From Bacteroidales bacterium UBA6428 (lineage in GTDB: Bacteria > Bacteroidota > Bacteroidia > Bacteroidales > UBA932): DNA of 25,245 nucleotides. The position numbers were made by a program, and so were the translations under genes. Below are positions 12,951-21,374 of the stretch, in pieces (the stretch's first letter is position 1; each line of letters opens with the position of its first letter). The stretch is taken from assembly GCA_002437305.1 (NCBI GenBank), contig DJOW01000016.1, positions 43,804-69,048 on the forward strand. Direction: 5' to 3'. The notes under the pieces are model-generated. The model was not told the origin of the DNA. It worked only from the letters and a program-made list of their open reading frames with translations, and did no database searches.

Positions 12951-15900
12951 ATGGATGGATTTGTAAAAAAGATTAATTTGTCAAGTGGAGTCGCTGCCAT
13001 TGCCGCGGCCTGCTTCCTCGCGTTGCCGGGTTATAGGGCAACCGCTGAAACTTCTTCCGCCGTTCAGGCTGAAGTGACCACTAAACAAAACATTGACATC
13101 AAGGGCCGTATAGTTGATCAGGCCGGACAGCCGGTCATCGGCGCCAGCCTGTTCCAACAAGGGACAAAAAACGGAACCGTCGCCGATGTTGATGGCAGAT
13201 TCTCAATCAACGTGCCTGCTGGCGCGTCTCTCAAGGTATCTTGTCTTGGCTATCAGGATGTCATCGTCACGGCCAAGAACGGGATGACAATCATGATGAA
13301 AGAAGACAACGAGGTCCTCTCCGAGGTTGTTGTTGTAGGTTACGGCGCTCAGAAAAGAGCTGACATCACAGGCGCCGTCGCCTCGGTCGATGTCGGAAAG
13401 ACTTTGGAAAGCCGTCCTATCGCGGATGTCGGACGTGGACTTCAGGGCGCGGTCCCGGGAATGAACATCGTGATCCCTACCGGTGAGGTCGGCTCCGATC
13501 CTCTCATCAAGATCCGCGGACAGATCGGATCCATAAGCGGAGGGAACTCCCCTCTGATTCTTTTGGACAACGTGGAGATCCCGAGCATCCAACTTGTGAA
13601 TCCTAACGACATCCAGTCAATCACAGTCCTCAAGGATGCGGCGTCCGCCTCGATCTATGGCTCAAAGGCGGCTTTCGGAGTCGTGCTCATCACGACAAAG
13701 AACGGCACCCGAGGCCCGAAACTCCAGGTGTCATATTCGAACAACTTCTCATGGCAGAATCCGGCCAAGGAAATCAACATCGGCGGAATCGAGGCTCTTG
13801 AATATACCTACGACGCTCAGGTGAACAGGGAATCCCCGATGCCTGCCGGAGGCTTCTGGAGAATCGATGGGAACAGTCTCCAGAAAGTCCGCGAGTGGCA
13901 GGAGAAATATGGCGGCACAGTCGCTTGGAATGATCCTATCCTTTACGGTCGCGACTGGTACTACGATGGAACCAACAAGTACGGTTACCGTCTCTACGAT
14001 GGTGTCAAGGCCATGGTGCGCGAGTGGGCCCCGTCTATGACCCACAACCTTTCCGTGACAGGCTCCAACGATCACACATCGTTTAACATCGGGCTAGGCT
14101 ACCTTGATCAGAACGGAATGACAAAGCCTGCGAAGACAGATGATTTCAAGAGGTACAACGCATCCTTCGGATTCACGAGTGAGGTCAACAAATATCTCAC
14201 CCTGCGCGCCAGCGCGATCTACTCCGACCGCAACAAGCGCTACCCTGGCGTGGGCACAACATCCGCTGACCCTTGGCTCTACCTTTACAGATGGAGTCCT
14301 TTGTTCCCGATCGGAGTGATGGAGAGAGACCACTATCTTCAGGAGCCCGCGTATGAACTGATGGCTGGCAACACCGACAACCTGAGGAACAGGTATTTCA
14401 ACATGAACCTCGGGATGACGCTCAACTTCACGGAGAACTGGAATTTCCAGTTTGACTACACCTACGACAGGCAGATGAGTGATCAGAACAGTTCCGTCGT
14501 CTATTTCGAGGCCGGCCAGCACTGGTATTCTCCGACCGCATGGGTGGAGAACGGCAGCCAGGTCTACGTCAACGAGGAGGGACAGGTTGTGGAGTCCGGA
14601 GGAATGCCTGCCTACACATTCCCTGTCAACAGGTATCTCAACTCCAACGTCAGCGAGAAGTCTGACTATGTCAAGAACTATTCCCGCAACAATGACAACA
14701 ACACCATCAACGCCTACACGACCTACCATCTTGCTCTTGGCGAGAACAACCAGCATGATTTCAAGTTCATGCTCGGTATGAATCTCGTGGCCGGCAAGTG
14801 GAGTTCATACACTGTAAGAAAGAACAACCTTACCGTTCCGGACAACCCTCAGTTCGCGACGGCCACCGGAGATCAGTTCGCCTCGGGGTCAAGGGACTGG
14901 TCCGGTCGTCTGGGATTCTTCGGCCGTGTCAACTACTCTTTCGGCAACAGGTACTTCCTTGAGGCCAACCTGAGGCGTGACGGATCGCACAAATTCCCGA
15001 CCGACCTTCAGTGGAAATGGTTCCCGGCATTCTCCGCCGGCTGGATATTCACAAATGAAAGTCTCCTTGAGCCTGTGAAGCCTGTCCTGAGCTTCGGTAA
15101 GATCAGGGCTTCCTGGGGCAGCGTCGGCGACCAGTCGGTATCCAGCAACCTTTACAAGTCAATCCTTTCGGGTGGACAGTCCTCGTGGATCGGAGGCAAT
15201 GGGCAGAAAGTCACCAAATATGACACTCCTTCGCTGGTGGACAGTGACATAACGTGGCAGATGATAGAGACGCTTGATTTCGGAGCCGACCTCAGGTTCT
15301 GGGACAACCGCATCGGACTCACCTTTGACTGGTATCGCAGGGACACCAAAAACATGATCATCCCTGGTGAGACTCTTCCTTCCACGCTTGGAGACTCCGC
15401 TCCTATGGGCAACTACGGAAACCTTCGCACCAACGGTTGGGAAATAGCGTTTGATTTCAGCCACAGATTCTCCAATGGCCTGGGAATCAACTTCACCGCG
15501 TCCCTTGCTGATGCTACCACAAAGATCACCAAGGGAGCTGACTGGGAAACTCCTTGGGAGGATCGCCTGCTCGGCAACGCCTATTCCACCGGACGCCGCT
15601 ATGGCGACATCTATGGTTATGTCACGGACCGTCTTTACCAGAAGGATGACTTTGTCTACGGTGCGGACGGCAGGATCGAAAGGGTCAACGTAATCTACAG
15701 AGGCACGATCCATTCCACCAACAGGCAGACCGCCAAGTATCCTGTCTATCAGGTTGAGTTCGAGAACGGTGACAAGCTTGTGTGCAGTCCTGGCGATGTG
15801 AAGTTCGTGGACATCGATGGCGATGGCTACATTTCTTCGGGATCAGGGACGAATGGAGATCCCGGAGACCGTGTCGTGATCGGCAACACAACCCCTCGTT

Positions 15901-16427
15901 ACGAGTACAGTTTCAGGCTAGGCACTGACTGGAAGGGCTTCGACTTCTCTATTTTCTTCCAAGGCATAGGCCAGCGCAAGATCTGGGGAGGCGGGCAGCT
16001 TGCCATTCCTGGCTACAACGCCAAGGAAGGTGCCCTTCCTAAGACTTTCACGACGGACTATTGGAGAGAAGACCGCACCGACGCCTTCTACCCTCGCGCC
16101 TGGGATCTGGGTGGGTCCAACACCGGCTTCACGATGCAGGTGCAGAGCAAGTACCTGCTGAACATGGCCTATCTCCGGATCAAGAACATCACTTTTGGGT
16201 ATTCGCTTCCGCAGAAGCTCCTCAGGAAGGTTTGCCTTAGCCAGGTCAGGGCTTACGTGTCGCTTGAGAACTTCTTTACGTTTGATCATCTCAGGGGACT
16301 GCCTATCGATCCAGAGGCCATCACTGGCTACTCCATGTTCAACACCTCCAGCTACAACCTGACCAGAACGGGAGTGGGTACTCCTACTTTCAAGTCGGCC
16401 TCTGTGGGTCTTCAGCTAACCTTCTAA
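12951..16427 (+). CDS. SusC-family TonB-dependent outer-membrane transporter
   Basis: A 1158-residue outer-membrane transporter that, with its SusD partner and TonB energy, imports oligosaccharides or other large nutrients. After a signal peptide (to about residue 32) comes a carboxypeptidase-D-like beta-sandwich at about 45-110 (DIKGRIVDQAGQPVIGASLF, GTVADVDGRFSI). A TonB-box-like region follows (LSEVVVVGYGAQKRADITGA), then the plug domain (VRGQ-type repeat LIKIRGQIGSI, the PNDIQSITVLKDAASASIYG motif) and a 22-strand barrel ending in phenylalanine as outer-membrane proteins do. Length is normal for SusC. The ATG at 12951 is used; an in-frame TTG at 12912 lies inside the operator repeats. It leads a four-gene operon with only 2 bases before the susD-like gene. 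Substrate is unknown. Confidence 0.93.
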   Translation: MDGFVKKINLSSGVAAIAAACFLALPGYRATAETSSAVQAEVTTKQNIDIKGRIVDQAGQPVIGASLFQQGTKNGTVADVDGRFSINVPAGASLKVSCLGYQDVIVTAKNGMTIMMKEDNEVLSEVVVVGYGAQKRADITGAVASVDVGKTLESRPIADVGRGLQGAVPGMNIVIPTGEVGSDPLIKIRGQIGSISGGNSPLILLDNVEIPSIQLVNPNDIQSITVLKDAASASIYGSKAAFGVVLITTKNGTRGPKLQVSYSNNFSWQNPAKEINIGGIEALEYTYDAQVNRESPMPAGGFWRIDGNSLQKVREWQEKYGGTVAWNDPILYGRDWYYDGTNKYGYRLYDGVKAMVREWAPSMTHNLSVTGSNDHTSFNIGLGYLDQNGMTKPAKTDDFKRYNASFGFTSEVNKYLTLRASAIYSDRNKRYPGVGTTSADPWLYLYRWSPLFPIGVMERDHYLQEPAYELMAGNTDNLRNRYFNMNLGMTLNFTENWNFQFDYTYDRQMSDQNSSVVYFEAGQHWYSPTAWVENGSQVYVNEEGQVVESGGMPAYTFPVNRYLNSNVSEKSDYVKNYSRNNDNNTINAYTTYHLALGENNQHDFKFMLGMNLVAGKWSSYTVRKNNLTVPDNPQFATATGDQFASGSRDWSGRLGFFGRVNYSFGNRYFLEANLRRDGSHKFPTDLQWKWFPAFSAGWIFTNESLLEPVKPVLSFGKIRASWGSVGDQSVSSNLYKSILSGGQSSWIGGNGQKVTKYDTPSLVDSDITWQMIETLDFGADLRFWDNRIGLTFDWYRRDTKNMIIPGETLPSTLGDSAPMGNYGNLRTNGWEIAFDFSHRFSNGLGINFTASLADATTKITKGADWETPWEDRLLGNAYSTGRRYGDIYGYVTDRLYQKDDFVYGADGRIERVNVIYRGTIHSTNRQTAKYPVYQVEFENGDKLVCSPGDVKFVDIDGDGYISSGSGTNGDPGDRVVIGNTTPRYEYSFRLGTDWKGFDFSIFFQGIGQRKIWGGGQLAIPGYNAKEGALPKTFTTDYWREDRTDAFYPRAWDLGGSNTGFTMQVQSKYLLNMAYLRIKNITFGYSLPQKLLRKVCLSQVRAYVSLENFFTFDHLRGLPIDPEAITGYSMFNTSSYNLTRTGVGTPTFKSASVGLQLTF

Positions 16428-16429
16428 AA

Positions 16430-18265
16430 ATGATAAAAATTATGAAACTCAAGATATTCACAGCAACAGCAGGTCTCGCGCTGCTCTTCGGCGCCTGCAG
16501 CGAGGTGCTTGACCGTCCTTCTCCGACCGTGGCCGAGGATGAATCCTATTGGACCAGCGCCGAGAAGGTGCGCCTTTACTCGAACAGCTTTTATCTTCAT
16601 TATTTCGAGGGTTACGGAACCGGTTGGACCCATTCTTCGGCTCCGTTGCTTGACTACACGTTCAGCGATGACATCGTGAACTATTCCACCCAAAGCCAGT
16701 TCACCCGTGCCGTGCCGACCTCGACCGGATGGGGCGACAACTACAAGTGGATCCGCCGGGCCAACGTGATGATCGACAGGATCGACAGCAGGATGACCGG
16801 CATTCTTTCCACGGAGGAATATTCCCACTGGATGGGGGTCGCCAGGCTTTTCAGGGGATTGGAATATGCCCGTTTGGTCAATTCCTACGGTGATGTTCCT
16901 TACTACGACCACGTGGTGAAGAACACCGACAAGGATGACCTCTACAAGGACAGGACCCCGAGAAACGAAGTGATGGACAATGTCTATGATGACTTTGAAT
17001 ATGCCCTTGCGAACATCCGTCTCAATGATGGCGTGCAGAACATCAACCGTTATGTGGCAGCTGCCCTCGTGTCGCGCTGGGCTCTTTACGAAGGCAGTTG
17101 GCAAAAGTATTACTACAACAATTCCGCGCAGGCCACCAAGTTCTTCAATCTCGCGGTCGCGGCCGGTGACATCGTGATGAACAGCGGACAATTTGACATA
17201 ACGCTTGATTTCCGCTCGCTCTTCGGATCCAAGGATCTGGCCTCCGGCAAGGATGTGATTCTTTACAGGAAATACGACGCGGCACAGGGTGTGACCCATT
17301 GTGTGGCATCCTATTCCAATGTGAAAGAGTCCAGGACTGTTGGACCGAACCTTGCTCTCATCAAGGCCTTTGCCTGTGTGGACGGCAAGGATTGGCAGAC
17401 ATCGATGGTTGAGAACCATGATGATTTCTCGATGGCCAACCTTATCAAAACCAGAGATTCCCGTTTCGAGGCATCGTTCTACTGCAAGCCGACCGCCACG
17501 TCAAAGAGCAGCTATCTGTACCCTGTGAAATTCATCCCGCGCTCGGCATTGAAGTACCTTGACACACCCGGAGGATCTCCGGAAGTTGAATACACTTCCG
17601 CAAACAATCTGAACGGATACCCTGTCCTCAGGTACGCTGAGGTGCTTTTGAACTGGATTGAGGCCAAGGCGGAACTTTCCACACTCGGTTCAGGCTCCGT
17701 GACCCAGGCTGACATTGATCTGTCCATCAATAAGATCCGTAACCGACCTCTCGCTCAGGAGGCCATTGACAGAGGCGTCCAGAAGACCGCTCCGATGGAT
17801 TTGGCGGCTCTTCCCGACGATCCGGCCAGGGACTCCGACGTGCCGGCTCTCCTTTGGGAGATCAGGCGTGAGCGCAGAATGGAGTTCGCGTTCGAGCATT
17901 CCAGGATCGTGGATCTGAGAAGGTGGAAAAAACTTGAGTATATGGACACGGACGCCAACGTTGACCTTCTTGTCGGCACCTGGGTGAATTTCCCTGCCGA
18001 ATGTCCGGGTGACCTGGTTGACGGCAACAAGGGCAAGATCCGTGTGATGACAGCATCAGGCGACCTGATCACATTCGACGGGAAGAATGGAGACAAGATG
18101 GTAGGATTCTTCTACCCTGCCGAGAACAAGGGAAGGCTTCCTTTCCTCAATGTGCCGAACATCAACCCTTATCTCACTCCTGTTGGCTCCAACACCATCA
18201 CCGAGTATGCCAACAAGGGTTACAAGCTGACCCAGACCGAAGGGTGGCCAGATTCCTCTAACTAA
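16430..18265 (+). CDS. SusD/RagB-like nutrient-binding lipoprotein
   Basis: A 611-residue surface lipoprotein that caps the SusC barrel and captures the substrate. Signal peptide with lipobox LLFGAC (Cys23 counted from the first ATG). Typical features are present. The N-terminal 'ACSEVLDRPSPTVAEDESYW' segment, TPR-like helical bundles (ANVMIDRID, the RGLEYARLVNSYGDVPYYD signature near 145-165), and the C-terminal SusD domain with YPVLRYAEVLLNWIEAKAEL and the arginine-rich LLWEIRRERRMEFAFEHSRIVDLRRWKKLEYM. Start could be the ATG at 16430 or the one at 16442; the latter gives a more typical lipoprotein leader. Tightly coupled to the susC-like gene upstream. Confidence 0.93.
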   Translation: MIKIMKLKIFTATAGLALLFGACSEVLDRPSPTVAEDESYWTSAEKVRLYSNSFYLHYFEGYGTGWTHSSAPLLDYTFSDDIVNYSTQSQFTRAVPTSTGWGDNYKWIRRANVMIDRIDSRMTGILSTEEYSHWMGVARLFRGLEYARLVNSYGDVPYYDHVVKNTDKDDLYKDRTPRNEVMDNVYDDFEYALANIRLNDGVQNINRYVAAALVSRWALYEGSWQKYYYNNSAQATKFFNLAVAAGDIVMNSGQFDITLDFRSLFGSKDLASGKDVILYRKYDAAQGVTHCVASYSNVKESRTVGPNLALIKAFACVDGKDWQTSMVENHDDFSMANLIKTRDSRFEASFYCKPTATSKSSYLYPVKFIPRSALKYLDTPGGSPEVEYTSANNLNGYPVLRYAEVLLNWIEAKAELSTLGSGSVTQADIDLSINKIRNRPLAQEAIDRGVQKTAPMDLAALPDDPARDSDVPALLWEIRRERRMEFAFEHSRIVDLRRWKKLEYMDTDANVDLLVGTWVNFPAECPGDLVDGNKGKIRVMTASGDLITFDGKNGDKMVGFFYPAENKGRLPFLNVPNINPYLTPVGSNTITEYANKGYKLTQTEGWPDSSN

Positions 18266-18276
18266 TATTTAAGCAG

Positions 18277-19701
18277 ATGATTATGAAAAAGATAATAAGA
18301 TTCTCCCTCGCCTTGTTGGCCTTAGGGTTCGTTTCCTGTGAGAAAGAACTGCCGAGCCAGGTCGAGCAGCCCTACGACACCGAGATCTCATCAATAGAGA
18401 TAGTCAATGCGGGTGCTGATGGAGCGACAGTCATTGAAGGACGCATCGATGAAGAGAACAAGATGATCGACTTCAAGAGAATTGATCCGGCAACGGATTT
18501 CTCCAAATTGATGGTCAAGGCGGCTCTGTCCGATGGTGCGGTGCTGGAAAAAGATGTATTCGATTTCTCCATGGATGAGGAAACGACAGAGAAGACATTG
18601 GTTCTCAGGATCAAGAACCACAACCGTTACAAGGACTATTTCATTCGTGTCAGGAAAAAGGTTCCGGTCTTCGGAGCTGATTGGGAACAGGTCAAGACTT
18701 ACGGTTTCTGCGCAGCGACGAACAACACCTACGAACATTTCAATTCAGCCTCAACCCGTTGGGCCGGATTTGACGGTGAATATGTCCTGGTGGTCTCCAG
18801 AAAGGGTGGCACGAACCCTCATCTTCTGAAGGTTTCCGATTTGAAGGAAGGAAAGATCGAACCGATCATGCTGAACAATGAAGGTGTGACAGGCGGAACA
18901 TTCCCGGTCCACAGCGGGGCTGTGATCAATGGCCACACCTATGTGAGCAACCTTTCCGGAGGAGGCAAGTGGTCTCCGTTAAAGATCTACTACTACGAGA
19001 CTCCGGCTTCCGCTCCGGAAGTGATCCTGAATGTCACGCTTGACACTATTGATGGAGCCAACTCAAGGCACGGTGACAACGCTTCGTTCAACCTTGATGA
19101 AAACGGCAACGGCTATGTGTTCTTCGGCAACAACAAAGCCACTGACGTCCTGAGGTTCACAATAAGGAACTGGAAGGAGATAGATCCAGCCAGCGCGGTT
19201 GTTCTCGGTTCCGCGACCGGTGCCAACTCTTACATCACTGTCAACAGGATCTGGGGTACCGACAGCTACATTTTCGGAGGAATCTATATGGCGCCGAAGA
19301 TTGTGGACGAGTCGATGTCCGTTCAGTATTCTCTCAAGTCTACCAGCGTGGCTGCACAGTCAACAGCTTGCCAGATAATTAGTTTCAACGAGGAACGCTA
19401 TTTGGTGACAATGACCGCGGGCAGAACCGAGGATGTGACTCCGACGATGTACGTCTATGACATCACGAAGGGAGGAGAGACATTGGCTGACTGCCTTGCC
19501 AAATTTGAGGAGGGTGACCGCAAACCGGTATATTCATTCATCCTTGGCGGCGGCAAGAGCATTTCTCCGGGAACCAATCTCAACTACTTTATCGAGAAGG
19601 ATGCGGAAGGAAAGGACAGCAGACTTTACCTGTTCGCCGCCCGCTGCGACTCTGGATTCGCGATATGTGAGTTCCCGATAAAGGTGGCTCTTGACGACTG
19701 A
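18277..19701 (+). CDS. Putative surface glycan-binding lipoprotein of the SusCD operon (DUF4623-like)
   Basis: A 474-residue lipoprotein (lipobox GFVSC, Cys21) in the position usually held by SusE/F-type surface binding proteins. The first ~110 residues look like an Ig-like domain (SSIEIVNAGADGATVIEGRI ... KNHNRYKDYFIRVRKKV), as in the DUF5018-type N-terminal modules. The rest consists of repeated short beta-strands, apparently a propeller-like fold (EYVLVVSRKGGTNPHLLKV, GNGYVFFGNNKATDVLRF, YLVTMTAGRTEDVTPTMYVY). From memory the overall design resembles DUF4623 proteins, but I cannot verify this by search. No catalytic motif is visible. It follows susD by 11 bases and precedes the glycosidase by 11 bases. 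A substrate-binding role is inferred from position. Confidence 0.65.
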   Translation: MIMKKIIRFSLALLALGFVSCEKELPSQVEQPYDTEISSIEIVNAGADGATVIEGRIDEENKMIDFKRIDPATDFSKLMVKAALSDGAVLEKDVFDFSMDEETTEKTLVLRIKNHNRYKDYFIRVRKKVPVFGADWEQVKTYGFCAATNNTYEHFNSASTRWAGFDGEYVLVVSRKGGTNPHLLKVSDLKEGKIEPIMLNNEGVTGGTFPVHSGAVINGHTYVSNLSGGGKWSPLKIYYYETPASAPEVILNVTLDTIDGANSRHGDNASFNLDENGNGYVFFGNNKATDVLRFTIRNWKEIDPASAVVLGSATGANSYITVNRIWGTDSYIFGGIYMAPKIVDESMSVQYSLKSTSVAAQSTACQIISFNEERYLVTMTAGRTEDVTPTMYVYDITKGGETLADCLAKFEEGDRKPVYSFILGGGKSISPGTNLNYFIEKDAEGKDSRLYLFAARCDSGFAICEFPIKVALDD

Positions 19702-19712
19702 TTGGTGCGGGA

Positions 19713-21176
19713 ATGAAAAGATTAGCAAGAATATTACTGTACGCGCTTCTGTGTGCGGCCTTCTTCGCTTGCGGAAAGGAAGAGCAGCCCTTCAAGCCAG
19801 GGGGCACTTCCGGCGGGGGAGGCACCACCGAGGGCGAGGACAAGACCGATCCGGCCAAGGTGGAATTCCCGCGCAAGGAACTCAGAGGAGTCTGGGTTGC
19901 CACTGTCTGGGAGCTTGATTGGCCTATGGGCGCGCATGATGCCGCTTCCCAGAAGAAAAAGTACATCGAGTATCTGGATCTGTTTGAGAAATGCGGCATC
20001 AATGCTGTATTCTTCCAAATCAGGTCAAAGGCCGATGCCTACTATGAGTCTCAGTATGAGCCTTGGAGCAAAACAATAACCGGCACTGCCGGCAAGGATC
20101 CTGGTTATGATGTCCTTAAGTTTTTGGTGGACGAGACACACGCCCGCGGGATGCAGTTCCACGCCTGGATCAATCCTTACCGTGTCGAGACAAGAGGCTC
20201 CGCCTCGGCTGAGTTTCCGGCTCTGGATCCTAAAATTCCGTCCTCTATGGTCAAGGACTACAACAAGATCCGTGTCTATAACCCGGCTCTGCCTGAGGTT
20301 CAGGACAGGATAGCCGCGATCATCAAGGAGATTATCACGAAATATGATGTCGATGGTCTTCACATGGATGACTATTTTTACCCGTCGCTGGAGAAAGGTG
20401 AGTCTTTGAATGATGCTGCTGAATATGCCAAATATGGCACTGGATATTCAAAGATCGAGGATTTCAGACGCGCCAATGTCTCCAATGCGATTGAAAAGAT
20501 CCATGATGTGATAGTCCGGACCCGTCCTGAGGTAATCTTCTCCGTCAGCCCTCAGGGCAACTATGACAACAACTACAACTCTTTGTTCGCCGATGTCGCC
20601 AACTGGACCCGTAACGGTTGGGTTGATGTGATCATCCCTCAATTGTACTACAACGTCTCGACATTCCAGACAAGGATTAAGTGGTTTGTAGACAATGCGT
20701 TCAAAAGCCATCTGATGGCAGGCTACGGAATCTACAATTTCGCTCCGGACGCATCCGGCACAGATTTCAGGACATCCGCCTCGTTCTACAGCCAGTACAA
20801 CTATGCCGCTCAAATCAAACGTGTTGAAGGCGCGCTTTTGTACAGTGCCAGAAGTTTGACGGAAAACAAGATCGGAATAACAGACGCGGTCAAGGGGGCT
20901 TTCGGAACAAAGACTCTGATCCCTTACCTTCTTGCTGCCGATGAAAAGAAGCCCGATGCTCCGACTGGTGTCAAGGTAAACGGTTCATCGCTTTCCTGGA
21001 ACGGGGCGGGGCCATTGTTCGCGGTGTACAAACTGGATGGTTCTAAAAAGAAGGCGACACTTGTCGGAACGACAAAAGACAAGACATTCGGCCTTTCATC
21101 GAAGGGTACCTATTTAGTTACGGCCATCAGTGAACTGAACTCGGAAAGTGTGGCGTCAGAATCAGTGACGTACTGA
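19713..21176 (+). CDS. Family 10-like glycoside hydrolase lipoprotein (DUF187/GHL10)
   Basis: A 487-residue lipoprotein (lipobox FFAC, Cys20) followed by a Gly/Thr-rich linker to about residue 48. The catalytic TIM barrel of the DUF187/GHL10 family occupies about 53-375. It shows KELRGVWVATVWELDWP, GINAVFFQIRSKADAYYES, HAWINPYRVETRG, the acidic motif DVDGLHMDDYFYP, and VIIPQLYYN. A fibronectin-III-like tail follows from about 405 (PDAPTGVKVNGSSLSW). The family includes E. coli DigH (YddW), a glycosidase acting on peptidoglycan glycan strands stripped of stem peptides, so a cell-wall-type glycan is a plausible substrate. It is the only hydrolase in the operon and probably sits on the cell surface or facing the periplasm. 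Specificity is inferred. Confidence 0.88.
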   Translation: MKRLARILLYALLCAAFFACGKEEQPFKPGGTSGGGGTTEGEDKTDPAKVEFPRKELRGVWVATVWELDWPMGAHDAASQKKKYIEYLDLFEKCGINAVFFQIRSKADAYYESQYEPWSKTITGTAGKDPGYDVLKFLVDETHARGMQFHAWINPYRVETRGSASAEFPALDPKIPSSMVKDYNKIRVYNPALPEVQDRIAAIIKEIITKYDVDGLHMDDYFYPSLEKGESLNDAAEYAKYGTGYSKIEDFRRANVSNAIEKIHDVIVRTRPEVIFSVSPQGNYDNNYNSLFADVANWTRNGWVDVIIPQLYYNVSTFQTRIKWFVDNAFKSHLMAGYGIYNFAPDASGTDFRTSASFYSQYNYAAQIKRVEGALLYSARSLTENKIGITDAVKGAFGTKTLIPYLLAADEKKPDAPTGVKVNGSSLSWNGAGPLFAVYKLDGSKKKATLVGTTKDKTFGLSSKGTYLVTAISELNSESVASESVTY

Positions 21177-21196
21177 TGTCTTTATTTGAGTATTTT

Positions 21197-21227
21197 CAGG
21201 TTGACCAAAGCGCCTTTGGCCAACCTG
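21197..21227 (+). terminator. Intrinsic terminator of the SusC/SusD operon
   Basis: CAGGTTGACCAAAG at 21197-21210 pairs with CTTTGGCCAACCTG at 21214-21227 at 13 of 14 positions, with a 3-base loop, followed after a few bases by a run of five T. It lies 20 bases beyond the glycosidase stop codon. Confidence 0.85.
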
Positions 21228-21235
21228 ATGATTTT

Positions 21236-21277
21236 TGAGACCGTCTCATGGTCATTTGACTTATGGGGCCGGTCTCA
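21236..21277 (+). promoter_or_regulatory. Second hairpin or operator upstream of purF
   Basis: TGAGACCG at 21236-21243 pairs with CGGTCTCA at 21270-21277, followed by TTTTCTTTT, which would make a second terminator. The left arm is also part of a compact inverted repeat, TGAGAC-C-GTCTCA (21236-21248), which could be a DNA-binding site next to the purF promoter. Confidence 0.4.
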
Positions 21278-21283
21278 TTTTCT

Positions 21284-21315
21284 TTTGCCGCGCGGCGAAT
21301 ATTTCGTTATCTTTG
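21284..21315 (+). promoter_or_regulatory. Promoter of purF
   Basis: TTTG at 21284-21287, exactly 20 bases, then TATCTTTG at 21308-21315: a full match to the Bacteroidetes consensus TTTG-N19-21-TAnnTTTG. Transcription should start near 21322, about 53 bases before the ATG at 21375. This excludes starts further upstream in the same open frame. Confidence 0.85.
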
Positions 21316-21374
21316 TACTTTGGCAAGCGTTAAGGGATTGTCCCTTCAATGGCTGCTTAGTCCGCGAAAGGAAT

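Noticed and set aside
21186..21374. 63-residue N-terminal extension of purF
   Set aside because: It contains a terminator hairpin and the purF promoter, so it cannot be part of the mature gene.
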